64,000 nt of DNA from NCBI GenBank assembly GCA_944472135.2, contig OX235264.1, positions 124,339,809 through 124,403,808 on the forward strand. The letters run 5' to 3'. Shown piece after piece: positions 33,440 to 43,421 of the stretch (within the stretch, counting starts at the first letter, position 1; the number at the start of each line of letters is the position of its first letter). The notes under the pieces are model-generated. The model worked only from the letters and a program-made list of their open reading frames with translations, searched no databases and had not been told where the DNA came from. The position numbers were made by a program, and so were the translations under genes. The DNA comes from Trichobilharzia regenti (Eukaryota; Platyhelminthes; Trematoda; Strigeidida; Schistosomatidae).

Positions 33440-34505
33440 TGTAATATTAAGCACTATTCCGAACAATAATGATCATACACAATGGAAACTTTCGGCGTTA
33501 CGTAATCAGATGAAAAAGGGGTGAAAATATCCAGTTATCAAGGCAAAAAAATACTGATAACCGCTTCTTTCTCGACGCATAAATCGGGTTTTTGGGCACT
33601 TGATGGAGATGGCTTCAGCAAACGTGAGGAGAATTCAACTCCTTTGCCTATTGATAATTTTGAACGACATCCACGTCATGACCGGTGTCAACGAGATGCC
33701 TGGCGATGGCAGAGTTTAAAGTATTTGTTCCCTTTAGATATAAACTTTTTTGGTACATGTTCAGAAAATCGTAGATATGACCTTCTTTGTGTTCTTCCAA
33801 TGTAACTGCTCCCGCAGATACATGTAAATTTCGCCTTTGAAATCAAGTTGAATGTAGACGGGCTTTTTCTCCACTGTAATTTATTTTACATTTTAGACTT
33901 CAGGTCTTCTATACTTGTTAATGAACATTTGAGGATAACCCTTGTTCTTCAACATCTTTTCAAGAAACATAAATTCTTCCTCTAATTTCTCTATAGAGCA
34001 TATTTTCCTCTCTCTATAGTACATAGTCTTGACTGGTCCGCGTTTAAAGCTATTTGGACAAAAAGTATTAAAATGTAATTATTGTTTTTCCAAGTAGGTT
34101 GTCGATAAATTTACTTCTGAATTCTTCCGTCCTCTAGACTTTGCATGGCAATGTCGAGGAAGTGGAACTGTCCATCATTTTCATGTTCCATAGTAAACTC
34201 AATATTGGTATGTGCTTCATTAAATAATCTGAGTAAGTGTGAAGCATGATTTTCATTGTTGCGCACTACTGATGTGTCATCGACATATCGATAATAGGAA
34301 GCTGTTTCGTTAACTTTGTTCTTTCAAGGGTGGACATGAATATATCTGCTAAAACAGGGCTAAGTGGACTGCCCATAGCAACACCATTTATTTGGCGGTA
34401 AAGAGGGTTGTCAAATTGGAATAGCACAACCATAGTACACATAAGCGTTAGGCGTTTGAATTCCGACTTCGGGAGTGGGATAGTTTTAAAGGTGTTTTGA
34501 ACATA
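33440..34505 (-). mobile_element. Penelope-like element, RT core to 3' end
   Basis: On the - strand 34517-34266 reads [20 protein letters not shown], then [20 protein letters not shown] and [17 protein letters not shown], the PLE RT block. A frameshift at the YVDD position is followed by RNNENHAS.., FTMEHENDG and LEKMLKNKGYP, then the GIY-YIG end (TLEEHKEGH and NTLNSAIARHLVDTGHD) and a 3' tail to about 33440. It shares the 3' part with 11100-11590. 5' side is cut by or abuts a SINE at 34508. Confidence 0.78.
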
Positions 34506-34507
34506 GG

Positions 34508-34700
34508 GCGCCTTCAAGCTACAGGCTTGAAGTTTCGATAGCAGTGATGTTAAGTTTTACAGGATGAGGTTGCCAGTGTCATCTCCAGACCAAACCTCTC
34601 TGTTTACCAACTTTATTACTGGCTTAGTGGCCGAGGATCGAAACTTGAACCACATGTGTGGTTGACGAGGATTTTATCGTTGTGCCACCGGCGCACAATT
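34508..34700 (-). mobile_element. Family 3 SINE
   Basis: Same order as 3605-3840: GAAACTTCAAGCCTGTAGCT in reverse at the left and the tRNA-like head (CGCCGGTGGCACAACGATAA in reverse) at the right. Confidence 0.7.
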
Positions 34701-35035
34701 ATTTATCACTTTAATACTATTATCTTCACGGCGGCCTACGTGGAATAAACCTCCTTTCATTAAAATATGACCTCAGATGGTATTGTTTACTCTAGTGAGT
34801 AACTCACGCCGGGATTTTCGTCATCATACACACATTGCTGCATATTTTCGTTGTTTACGCGCATAGCAGTGTTCATAGTCCTAGGCAGGTTTGATATTTG
34901 TGTCTCTCTGTGTACATATGTTGAAAAGTGAAGCAACTACCTAACTGCCCTACTTCACTTTTATGATTTTTATTCTAATTTGTAATTCTGCATTTCTTTG
35001 CTTTTTTGGCTTAATCGTTTTTAACTGTTCACAAT
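34701..35035. other. Unassigned sequence
   Basis: No gene or matched repeat recognised. Confidence 0.3.
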
Positions 35036-35039
35036 AATG

Positions 35040-35725
35040 AAGAAATCAATGGTACATTGACAAATTTGACCAACACCAATCACCATCAACAGGAGAGATT
35101 TAACAGAGGCCACCTCCTTCACCTATCTAGGGAGCATCTTTTCAAACACAGGCGAAACGGATGAAGTTGTCAAAGTCAGTTGGAATCGGAAAGTTAAGAT
35201 ACGCAGGCCTTCATCAACCTGAAACAAGTTTGGAAATTTTATGCACTCCCCCTTGACATAAACAATAAGATTCGCATTTTGAATACCAATGTCAAGTGAG
35301 TTCCTCTATATGAGACAGAAACTTGGTATGCATGTGACGAAAAGGATTTGGAACAGATCCCACATTCACTGGCTCCATTCTGAAGATAAAATGGCCAGAA
35401 TGAATCAACCAACCATGGGCTGATCGTTCAAAAATATGCAGGAAAAAATGGAGATGGATCGCTCATACGTTAAGGAGGCCGTTGAATGACATTGCGCTCA
35501 AAGCAGGCCATCGCCTGAGTGAAATCCCGATGGGAAGTGAAGACGAGTTGAGCTTTAGTGCGAAGGGATATGAAAGAGATCGTGTGGGTGACGGGGAGAT
35601 GAGCGATTATGGGTAATCTTGGAGGCAGCTGAAAGGGATAACAGAAGATAGGAAAAAGTTGAGATGTTTTGTTGAAGACCTATATTCTACTCTGAACTCA
35701 AGGGAACAATAATAATAAAAGTCAA
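35040..35725 (+). mobile_element. RTE-like LINE 3' portion (reference copy in this window)
   Basis: Runs from the AACACCAATCACCATCAACA linker through a TYLGSIFS-type block (TCACCTATCTAGGGAGCATC), the thumb/C-terminal region (AGAAACTTGGTATGC, GGAGATGGATCGCTCATACG) to GAACTCAAGGGAACAATAAT. Frames are broken. Used to order the pieces of other copies. Confidence 0.7.
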
Positions 35726-36430
35726 TTTCGTTCGCGAACTTATAAATGCTCAATTCTGTTCTGAAAATCCCCCTTCAACAATCTTATCACAATATTTACA
35801 CTTATTTGGATGCTTCACCTAGTATTGTGATTACTATCTCCGATTCTTCTTGACTATGTATCATTATTCTGACATTTTCATATCACCCACTGAATTAATT
35901 TTTAATTATTTATCTTTGTTCTTGTGTAATCTCTAATTTGAAAGTTTCTCTTTGTGATTGGGTAATTTCTTTTGAAAGAGTCTAAGTGATTCTCACCTTC
36001 GACAGTCTACGAGAACTGTTTGGTGCACATTTCTTGCTGACAGGCTTTTTGATTCCAACTTGTTTGGAATCTTCCTGTTTGATTCTGAGGTACTTAATAC
36101 GCCTGAATGTTAGTTAAATAATTTTTCTACAGTCCTTATTTTGCATTGGGAAATTTTCTGTTCTGCTTAGCTGCTTAACGGCAATGTTGAGGGGATTTTG
36201 AGTTCTTGTTATGTTATTACTGCTAAATACAGTAGAGCAGATTTTATCAGAAACAACCACCGTCTTTCTATCGTCAGTGGGATGCGGGAAAATCTGGCAA
36301 CGGTGCTTGTCACAAGGATATTTTAGTTAGTTGTGGTGAAATTTATCTCGAAATACACAAGTGAGTACAGATTGTTCTTCAAGAACGTAATTAGACAGTT
36401 AAAATACAATATAACCAAGTAAATACAATT
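35726..36430. other. Unassigned sequence in M13 intron
   Basis: AT-rich; no exon or securely matched repeat recognised. Confidence 0.35.
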
Positions 36431-36434
36431 CGTT

Positions 36435-36690
36435 ACAGGATTTCATCATGAGCTGACAGCGGTTAGAGAACCACTTGGAAACCCAATTTAGGACTCTCAA
36501 GCAGTACTCACCAACTGTAGGGCTCTAGCTCAGGACCTTCTGGTTACAAGGTGAGCTCGTAGACCATTAAGCCACTAGGACGAAACAGCTGTCCAGTACT
36601 CCAAGCTTTTCCAATGGTTCTCTAGCCAATGTCAGCTCATGATGAAATCCTTTTAACCAATCAATCAAATCCCTTCAAACCAACACTTAA
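36435..36690. mobile_element. Family 2 SINE, - copy overlapping a + 3' body
   Basis: The - copy (36435-36585) ends in its head GTGGCTTAATGGTCTACGAG (reverse). It is immediately followed by the + body CTAGGACGAAACAGCTGTCC and AGCTCATGATGAAATCCTTT to 36690. The two share the centre, giving an inverted arrangement. Confidence 0.6.
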
Positions 36691-36774
36691 ATTCGTTTCA
36701 TTAGACTCTGTAGATAGTCGAACAGTAGTCAAATTTGGATCTAAGCATGCCATCCAATGTTATTTATCACTTAC

Positions 36775-37069
36775 CATATTCTCCAACTAATATACCAATA
36801 GCTGTACCAATTAAACTTCCCATTCCACCAAAATTAAATGCAGCTGGTAAATTATGATGATAAATAGGCAGTTGAAGCATTCCAGGTGGGATAAAGACTT
36901 CATCGAGTTGTAAATGTAGTGCGACATGTGTATCATAGGCCATAATATCTCTAGAACTCCAATTCTCTTCACTAGTTTCAGTCACACCAGATAATAAACG
37001 ATTATAAACTCCACGAATGTATTGAACAGCTGAGAATAAATTATTTAGATAATTGTAGGAAGTTTTAAG
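36775..37069 (-). CDS. M13 peptidase homologue, exon with the altered zinc-binding motif
   Basis: Acceptor CCCTTTTTCAG, donor GTAAG, 98 codons plus one base. Reads YLNNLFSAVQYIRGVYNRLL near the start, then HLQLDEVFIPPGMLQLPIYH and LPAAFNFGGMGSLIGTAIGI, VGEYG. The family's VNAYY.....I.fPAGILQpPf......A.NFGGIG.VIGHEI.H.FDD.G is recognisable throughout, so identity is clear. But the HExxH motif reads TAIGI: both zinc-ligand His and the catalytic Glu are replaced. No stop or frameshift accompanies this, and all flanking residues are conserved, so it looks like a maintained pseudopeptidase rather than a decaying gene. Confidence 0.9.
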
Positions 37070-37194
37070 CTGAAAAAGGGACAAATGGAAGTGTTATAAA
37101 TACATATATGCAGAATAATTTAGAATAATTATAGGATTTAATGAAAAAAGTGATAATATGTACTTTTTTGTATTCGTTTGCGTTAACAGTGGAA

Positions 37195-37370
37195 CGTAGG
37201 CTGCTTCAAGCTAGAACTCTTGAAATTTCGATAGCTAGGGCATTTATTTTTACAGAACGGAATTGCTAGCCTCATGCCTAACCTTTCCCCTTAAACAGAT
37301 TTATTACTGGCTTAGCAAGGTTTAGGAGGAGTGCGTCACTGGCCGAAGATCGAAACCCAGTTTAATTATT
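37195..37370 (-). mobile_element. Family 3 SINE
   Basis: AAGAGTTCTAGCTTGAAGCA region, body with AGGGGAAAGGTTAGGCATGA in reverse and a head with CCAGTGACGCACTCC in reverse; same order as 3605-3840 but the head is cut short. Confidence 0.6.
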
Positions 37371-37439
37371 TCATTGAATTTTAGATTTTCCTGCCAATTG
37401 ATTGGACCCAAGTGCTCGGCTCCTTGTAAAGATGCTTTG

Positions 37440-37665
37440 ATGATGTCTTGGCATGTATTTTAAATTTAAATGGTGGATGGTGATTAGCAGTGGGAATCCA
37501 TGACAACGCGCGTTTCGTCCTATTTGGGACTCGTCAGCTAGTGGGTGTACCTGCATTCCTCAGTGAGTGATGAGGTTCCCACCACCGAGGCTCGAATCCA
37601 GTGCCCATAGTTTGAAACGCCAAAGCGTTATCTACTACACCACTTCCGCCACGAGAGGCACTATC
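37440..37665 (-). mobile_element. Smα-type SINE with hammerhead ribozyme
   Basis: In reverse: GAAGTGGTGTAGTAGATAAC head (A box), GGATTCGAGCCTCGG (B box), GGTACACCCACTAG, then the ribozyme and GGATTCCCACTGCTAATCAC to the end. This order, tRNA-like pol III promoter followed by a hammerhead, is the hallmark of the Smα retroposon of schistosomes. A fragment with only the ribozyme lies next to it on the opposite strand. Confidence 0.85.
37486..37556 (-). ncRNA. Hammerhead ribozyme, core intact
   Basis: Core CTGACGA (37537-37531), stem II GTCC/GGAC around a CAAATA loop, GAAA (37516-37513), then ACGCGCG and a GTC that can serve as cleavage triplet, then ATGGATTCC. All invariant core bases are present. 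Stem I is imperfect because CTAG separates the CCA from the core, so cleavage activity is uncertain. Confidence 0.75.
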
Positions 37666-37725
37666 CAACTGACGAGTCCCAAATAGGACGAAATGCACGT
37701 TGTTCTGGATTCTGCTGCTAGTCGC
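37661..37725 (+). ncRNA. Hammerhead ribozyme, truncated Smα copy
   Basis: CTATCCAACTGACGAG, then TCCCAAATAGGAC, GAAATGCACGTTGTT and CTGGATTC. The catalytic core is intact, but the cleavage triplet reads GTT and stem III is changed. No tRNA-like head precedes it; it abuts the 5' end of the - strand Smα copy. Confidence 0.7.
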
Positions 37726-37892
37726 CATCCACCAGTTAAATTCTAATCGCATGCTCAGACACCGTCGAAGAATATGCATAAGAAGCCGACATGTCAACCT
37801 GAGACCGAGCTCTTCGGTTCAATCAATCGACAGGAAAATCTAAAACTCAATTAAATAATTAATATGACCTGTTGCACACGAGGTGGATTTCG

Positions 37893-38085
37893 TGGCCCAA
37901 GTGGTCTAGTGAGCAACGCTTCGATGTTTCAAACTATGGGCACTGGGTTCGAGCCTCGGTGGTGGAAACATCTTCACTCACCGGAAAATGCAGGTTCATC
38001 CACTAGCTGACTAGTTTCAAATAGGACGAAATGCGTATCTTGGATTCCGCTGCTAGTCACCATCCACCAGTTGAATAGTTTAACT
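37893..38085 (+). mobile_element. Smα-type SINE with dead hammerhead
   Basis: Head CAAGTGGTCTAGTGAGCAAC, B box GGGTTCGAGCCTCGG, then GCAGGTTCATCCACTAGCTG and the ribozyme region 38005-38045: CTGACTAGTTTCAAATAGGA and CGAAATGCG. G8 of the core is T and stem II is broken, so no activity is expected. End GCTGCTAGTCACCATCCACC. Confidence 0.8.
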
Positions 38086-38104
38086 GATTAAGATCGATAG
38101 TCTT

Positions 38105-38355
38105 GAAAAGTCCGGAAAAGGTCAAGAGAAATTGATAAGAAGTTCTATTTTATCTCATTTGGTCGATGATAGATGTCATGAAGTGAAGAGAAGAAGTACC
38201 TTTAAAATTATCTGTCGCATTCCATCGAATCTTTCGAGTGGAATTCGACCTTGCCTTTTAGAGATAGCCGGAACTATGGGAATCCGAGAGGACAACCCTA
38301 GCGTCTTTCTTCACAAAAAAGTTTGTTTTTCCTTTAATTCTCCCTTGGCCTAGGT
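38105..38355 (+). mobile_element. Penelope-like element, C-terminal end
   Basis: Reads SSILSHLVDDRCHEVKRRST, then FKIICRIPSNLSSGIRPCLL and EIAGTMGIREDNPSVFLHKK. This is the usual PLE C-terminus (FK.I.R.....I....L.IAEA..I.....LC..K..V). No RT remains. Confidence 0.65.
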
Positions 38356-38439
38356 AGGGTCTAAATTAAAAACCCCCCACCCTTCCTTATTTTCCATTTC
38401 TTTCGTTCTTTTATAATATTTATTTAAACTCAGATTATC

Positions 38440-39010
38440 TTTCCACTTCACCTTCAGTATTACGTAACTTTCAAGGCTTGACCTAACAAGGCAGGAATAA
38501 AAGTGGCTGGCATTCAGACCACCCACAAACTCATTCGGAAACAAGCTTTGTCGGTTAAAGGATCAATCCTGTGGAGCCAATAAAACAAAACAATTGAGTT
38601 TATCTAATACCCTGCCTGCAATAATTGTCAGGTCAGGTACATGGGTCAAAGTAGTTTAGAGCAGTCAGAATAGCCGAACATAAAAACCTAGCAAAGTCTA
38701 GATTAGTTGACCTGAATAAGATAAGAAGTCTAGAGAATAGTTCAGCTATAGCACGATATGCAGTTACACACAACCATACATTAGGATGGGATAGGATGAC
38801 AGTTTTAAAATCTAATGTCACAGGGTAGAGGGTGAGATTGATAACAGAAGTTTTATTAATTTCATATATATTTCTATGACAAGTCCGTGTGTGATCAGAT
38901 TGTTCGAAATGTGTTGCGCAAACAGAAGTTTTGTTTATCGGATCAACTTCAAATACATGTAATAGGAATGATTCAACACCTGTCCATTTGGAGATCTTGA
39001 AAATTCTACT
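38440..39010 (+). mobile_element. PLE fragment of the 55-kb family, with a 66-bp insertion
   Basis: Broken frames give CNNCQVRYMGQSS, RLITE and NTCNRND positions matching residues 298-388 of the 55266 frame. Between them, 38855-38920 is foreign and is flanked by the 12-bp direct repeat AACAGAAGTTTT (38843-38854 and 38921-38932). Removal of the insert and one repeat restores colinearity with the 55-kb copy. Confidence 0.75.
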
Positions 39011-39167
39011 GCCCTAACGACAACAAATAGGAGAGAACAAAGAAGACTTTAAAAGTCAAGTTTCGTAGTCATGTGATTATAATTGATAAGATTATGAACA
39101 ATAAATTATGTTCTAAACGGTGTCATCCAGTTTCACTGTGTGATACATCTAATAAACAAACTAATAT

Positions 39168-39660
39168 CGATTTCATCATGAGCTGACATTGGTTAGAGAA
39201 CCATTAGAAAACTAGCTGGGAGTACTGGACAGCTGTTTCGTCCTAGTTTGGGACCACTCAACAGTACGCACCCAGCGGGATTCAAACCCAGGCCCTTCTG
39301 GTTACATGGCGAGCTCGTATACCATCAAGCCACTGGGACCCGATCCAATGGCCCATGAATTCTAACTTCTGCCAATTCATGACATAGCGTGACCCATAGC
39401 CAATGTCTTCGGCTAGTATTTGTCCTCACACCCGACCTGCTGCATGGGCCATTGGATCCGGTCCCAGTGGCAAAATGGTATACGAGCTCGCCTTGTAGCC
39501 AGAGGGGCCTGGGTTCGATTCCCGCTGGGTGCGTACTACTGAATAGTCCCAAACTAGGGCGAAACAGCTGTCCAGTACTCCCAGGTTTTCCAATGGTTCT
39601 CTAACCAATGTCAGCTCATGATAAAATCCTGTAACCAATCAAATCCCTACAAACCAACAC
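39168..39660. mobile_element. Family 2 SINE inverted pair
   Basis: A - copy at 39168-39350 and a + copy at 39453-39660 face head to head. The + copy shows the full layout: CAGTGGCAAAATGGTATACG, GGGTTCGATTCCCGCTGG, GCGTACTACTGAATAGTCCC, GGGCGAAACAGCTGTCCAGT, then CTCATGATAAAATCCTGTAA. The 3' body holds the hammerhead-like motif with one core change (T at the G8 position). Confidence 0.75.
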
Positions 39661-39779
39661 TTGGAAAACTAATATGGAACTAATATGGTTAATATGGAAT
39701 TACTTACTCCTACAGGTTTAAGTTTTACAAATTTATTATTACTTACTATAGTTTGGTTTGTAAGGATTAGTTATGTTTT

Positions 39780-40135
39780 ACAGGTTGATCAGGGATTGAT
39801 ATCAGTTACAGAACCATTGAAAACCAGGGAGTACTGGACAGCTGCTGTTTCATCCTAGTTTGGGAATCATCGGCAGTACGCACCCACTGGGATTCGAACC
39901 CGGGACCTTCCGGTTACAAGGCAAGCTCGTATACCATTCAGCCACTGGGACCCGATTCAATGGCTCGTGAATTCTAACTTCTACTAATTCGTGATTTAGC
40001 GCGACCCCAACCATTGTCGTTGGTGGGACATCCATCCACACACGTGACATCTAATTGGACCTCACTGGTCACGACTTCTCACTAGAACTCAGGAAACTCC
40101 AACCTGTAGCAAGTCACTAGCGAGCATCAGATTAA
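39780..40135 (-). mobile_element. Family 2 SINE, longest copy
   Basis: Reverse reading: extra 5' sequence 40135-39965 (also seen at 28300-28440), head GTCCCAGTGGCTGAATGGTA, B box GGGTTCGAATCCCAGTGG, GTGCGTACTGCCGATGATTC, CCAAACTAGGATGAAACAGC, then CAGTACTCCCTGGTTTTCAA. Shows that the family is a composite of a 5' unique region, a tRNA-like head and a ribozyme-like body. Confidence 0.7.
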
Positions 40136-40139
40136 CTTT

Positions 40140-40615
40140 CTATAGTTTGGTTTGTAGGGATTAGTTATTGATACTTGACCTAGTTTATTCATTGAATTGT
40201 CTACATATGCACATATTACTACCTTCGTTATTCTTACCACCACCTGCATAAACTTCTTATTATCATTATTTTTGTTATCATTATAATCATCGCTGTAGCT
40301 GATGAAAATCTTATTAGTCAAAACACTTATTATTGGATACAAGACTCCCCGTTACTGGTTCAACACTTTTATAATATATAGCTAGGTAAATTAGAGTAAA
40401 TCCTGAAGAAGATCTAATTGAAAACCACAATATTCTTCGTCTTTGTTGTCTCGGCAGTGGGCTAATTGATACAGTACTGAGATACATCGTATTCTGATGG
40501 AATGTGCAACAAACTTGAATATCGTTAGAAGCGAATGGTATGGGTTCATTTTTTTGAAAGAAACATCAAAGTTGCTGTGTATAGATCTTGTCACAATTCC
40601 AATATCAGTTGGACA
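40140..40615. other. Unassigned sequence in M13 intron
   Basis: AT-rich, no gene or repeat recognised. Confidence 0.35.
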
Positions 40616-40619
40616 GCTC

Positions 40620-40785
40620 TTTAACGCCAGACAGCACTAGATAGCTATTTCGTCCTCTTTTTTAGACTCTTCATTAGCACACACGCACACAATCTAAAGA
40701 GAAACAGAATTCTGGTATTTCAAGTTACAAGATGAGCTTCTCTACGGTCCAGCTGCTTGGACTGGTACTTAATGACCCGAGAATT
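40620..40785 (-). mobile_element. Diverged family 2 SINE
   Basis: Reverse body reads TAATGAAGAGTCTAAAAAAG and AGGACGAAATAGCTATC; the head region near 40740-40775 is poorly conserved. Confidence 0.5.
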
Positions 40786-41084
40786 CTTGTGGTAATTCCC
40801 AATAAAATGTCTTCTTTGAGTTTTCAGTAACACATTGTCTATATGAGGTTTCATTGATTTGAAGGTTGTTGAGTTTTTGATGACTTTTCTTTTCCATACA
40901 GTAGGATATACAGCACTGTTACTCTGTGTATGCAGCTTTCAGTAAGCATCATGGAGGCGCAATTGACTACTCACGTGGTGAAAGCCTTAATTGCTTGTGA
41001 TAAGATGTTTTTTAGGAATTGTTTTGATAAAATAAACCATCTGACTGCTTGGATAACAACAAGTGTTAACTGAAATATTATTAA

Positions 41085-41212
41085 GTATACTTCCTTCACT
41101 TATCTAGGAGGCGTCGCTTCAATAACAGGTTGAAGGGATGAAAACGTCAAAGCCAGAATTGCAAAGGTCAAACAGATATTCATCACTTTGACGTAGGTCT
41201 GGAAATCCTCTA
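41085..41212 (+). mobile_element. RTE-like LINE fragment
   Basis: TATACTTCCTTCACTTATCT, then CAAAGCCAGAATTGCAAAGG and CATCACTTTGACGTAGGTCT match 18055-18185. Cut at 41213 by the PLE end that follows. Confidence 0.55.
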
Positions 41213-41745
41213 CTGTCCTTTTGATGTGGTTGTGTTCTCTCAGCTAGCTGGATAGTTAATTTGCCAAGCTTTCATTGCCCCAACACTAGGCAACATCTTC
41301 CGTCAGCGTATACTTCAATTTGAATTGAAGTGAGTTTTTAGATTTCCCCACGACTTTGTGTGTTTTCAAACCCTCTCATCAGCTACTTGTATTGGTATTG
41401 GTGCTGATTGTTTCCTTGACTTGAACTTTGACCCTTTGTGTGCGAGACTTCCTTCTTATCGATTGATGAATTTTGTCTATCTCGATGTGTTTATTGATTG
41501 ACAATTCACTGAAATACCAGGCTGGCTTCTAAACATTCTCTAGCGTTCTCGGCGTTTCCTCTGTCTAATATTTGAACGCTGGTTGTCACAGTCGAACTGG
41601 TGTCCGTGGTTGTCTGTATGTAGTGATAGGAGTGAGTGGATATCGGGTCTTTTGACAGCTGGCTTATGTTCATGGATACGAAGAGGAAGACGACGTCCAC
41701 TTTGACCAATGTAGTGTCTTTCGTAGTAATTGCAACTTATCCGTC
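41213..41745 (-). mobile_element. Family 2 PLE, GIY-YIG domain and 3' end (left half of a split copy)
   Basis: On the - strand 41749-41540 reads NYYERHYIGQSGRRLPLRIH, EHKPAVKRPDIHSLLSL, the GIY-YIG signature part of the family, followed by the decayed C-terminus and the 3' end TTGAATTGAAGTATACGC.. to GAGAACACAACCACATC. The matching RT half lies at 42796-43330; a + strand PLE separates them. Confidence 0.75.
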
Positions 41746-42785
41746 CCAAAGAAAATGCTTCTGCTTAATCTAGAATTCAAAGGTGAGATTGAAGCAGAAA
41801 TCCTTCGCAGACGCCTCTCAAAATCGCTGAGGAAAACATACTTCGCCGCTAGCCTACGACTGACGTTTTCCCGCAAGAAACTGTTCAGCCAGAACGCGAA
41901 AGACAAGCTGTTGCATTGGGCCACCTCAACGTGCATATACCAGTTTACTTGCTCTTGTGGAGCTGAGTACGTTGGCCGTACCATGCGCCGACTTGAAAAA
42001 CGCGCTCGTGAACACTATCCAGCCTGGCTAGTAAAAGGAGAACGAAAACGGGTAAATAGTTCGGTGACAGAACACCTGGTGAATTCAGGACATTCAGCGC
42101 CACTCGAAAAATCCTTCAAAATCATTTACAAGATTCGATCAAACCCATCAAAGGGAGTAAAATCAAGACATCTGGGCATAGCCGAGGCGCTAGCTATACA
42201 AAAGCTCAAACCCACGCTTTGTATACAAAAGAAATACGTCCAACCCCTGTACTTGCCATTGCCATCATAAACAGGTAATTTTTAGTAATCACCATCCCAT
42301 CTCCTTTCTTATCTAAACTTCCTGTTTATTCATGTTATTTCAAGTTTTTCTTAATCCCTGTTTACACTACCATATTTTCTTACCCGAACTTAGTGTTTAT
42401 TTTGTCATTTTACTATTTCTACATATTTAATCCCTGATTGCATAAATAATTATTCATCACATTAATTTTTATCCAAACATCCTGTCTATTTTGTTATTTC
42501 TACATTTCTAACCCCTAATTGCACAATGTCAGTCTTCTTAGTTATTTTAATGCTATTTTGTTTGTTTTATCCATCCCCCTGTTTATTATGGCATTCTAAT
42601 TCCCAATTTTGATTTTTATTAATTTGACCCTTGACCGGATATTATTCTGGAACTTTCCCATCCATTTGATATAAATACACGAATGTACAGCCTAGATGAT
42701 GACTTCGTCGAAAAGAAAATTTTCTTCGCTGCAACTGTCTTCTTATTTACTCCTATGACCCAATGTGTATGTTCCGTGATTTAAT
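41746..42785 (+). mobile_element. Family 1 PLE inserted into a family 2 PLE
   Basis: A 171-codon open frame (41755-42270) encodes the linker and complete GIY-YIG domain: LNLEFKGEIEAEILRRRLSK, LRLTFSRKKLFSQNAKDKLL, CIYQFTCSCGAEYVGRTMRR, RAREHYPAWLVKGERKR and FKIIYKIRSNPSKGVK, ending LCIQKKYVQPLYLPLPS. Residues of the GIY-YIG site (Y of YVGR, the following Arg, EH) are kept. A 3' non-coding region continues to about 42720 with ATGATGACTTCGTCGAAAAG. 5' truncated before the RT. Confidence 0.75.
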
Positions 42786-43330
42786 GATTTTGGTTTTATC
42801 TTCTTTCATTGTTGAGTCTTTCGGTTGACAGAGAGCCAGCTAAGTGGAGTGGTTTTGTTGATTCGTGTGTGACATCAATTCTTTGATGTTTGAAGAATCT
42901 TGCAGTGATTTCTGAGATGTCATTTATAAATGCTAGGGCGATTTTATTTTGATGAAGATTCTTGGATATCCACTTTTTTCTGGAAGACAGCCATAAGATA
43001 CTTTTCTTCAATTTTCCTCAAGGCGAGAGTGCTAAATTGAGTCCTGGCTCCCCTGAATAATCTTCGTATGCAACATTTTTTGTGAGTTATTGGTTTGTTG
43101 CCGTTGTAATTTAGTATTTGATCTGTGTGCGTTGATTTTCTGCAAACTTGAGTTTCTAATTTCCTCTGTCGTTGTTTGCTTGACTAAAACGTCCAAAAAT
43201 GGGATTTTATACTCGGATTCCTCTTCTCTTGTGAATTCGATTTTGTCATTGAAAACGCTGTTTATTAAGTTGTGAATCTTATCCAACTTGTTTATTTTGA
43301 TTAACATGATTATCAATTCTTTAAGCATAA
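42786..43330 (-). mobile_element. Family 2 PLE, RT C-terminal half (right half of the split copy)
   Basis: On the - strand 43328-43032 reads KIHNLINSVFNDKIEFTREE, ESEYKIPFLDVLVKQTTTEE (the FLD motif after YVDD), then 43011-42796 reads ALAFINDISEITARFFKHQR matching ALPYIKDISEITTRLFKPLR of 12600-13096. It stops at the point (KEDKTKII) where the 41213-41745 half should continue. Confidence 0.75.
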
Positions 43331-43421
43331 AATGTTTTTGAAATAAATTTGAGAACGCGTAAATTATGGAAAGAAGTATTTATAGATGAATAAATCAATA
43401 AATTAAAGATTGAAAACTCAC

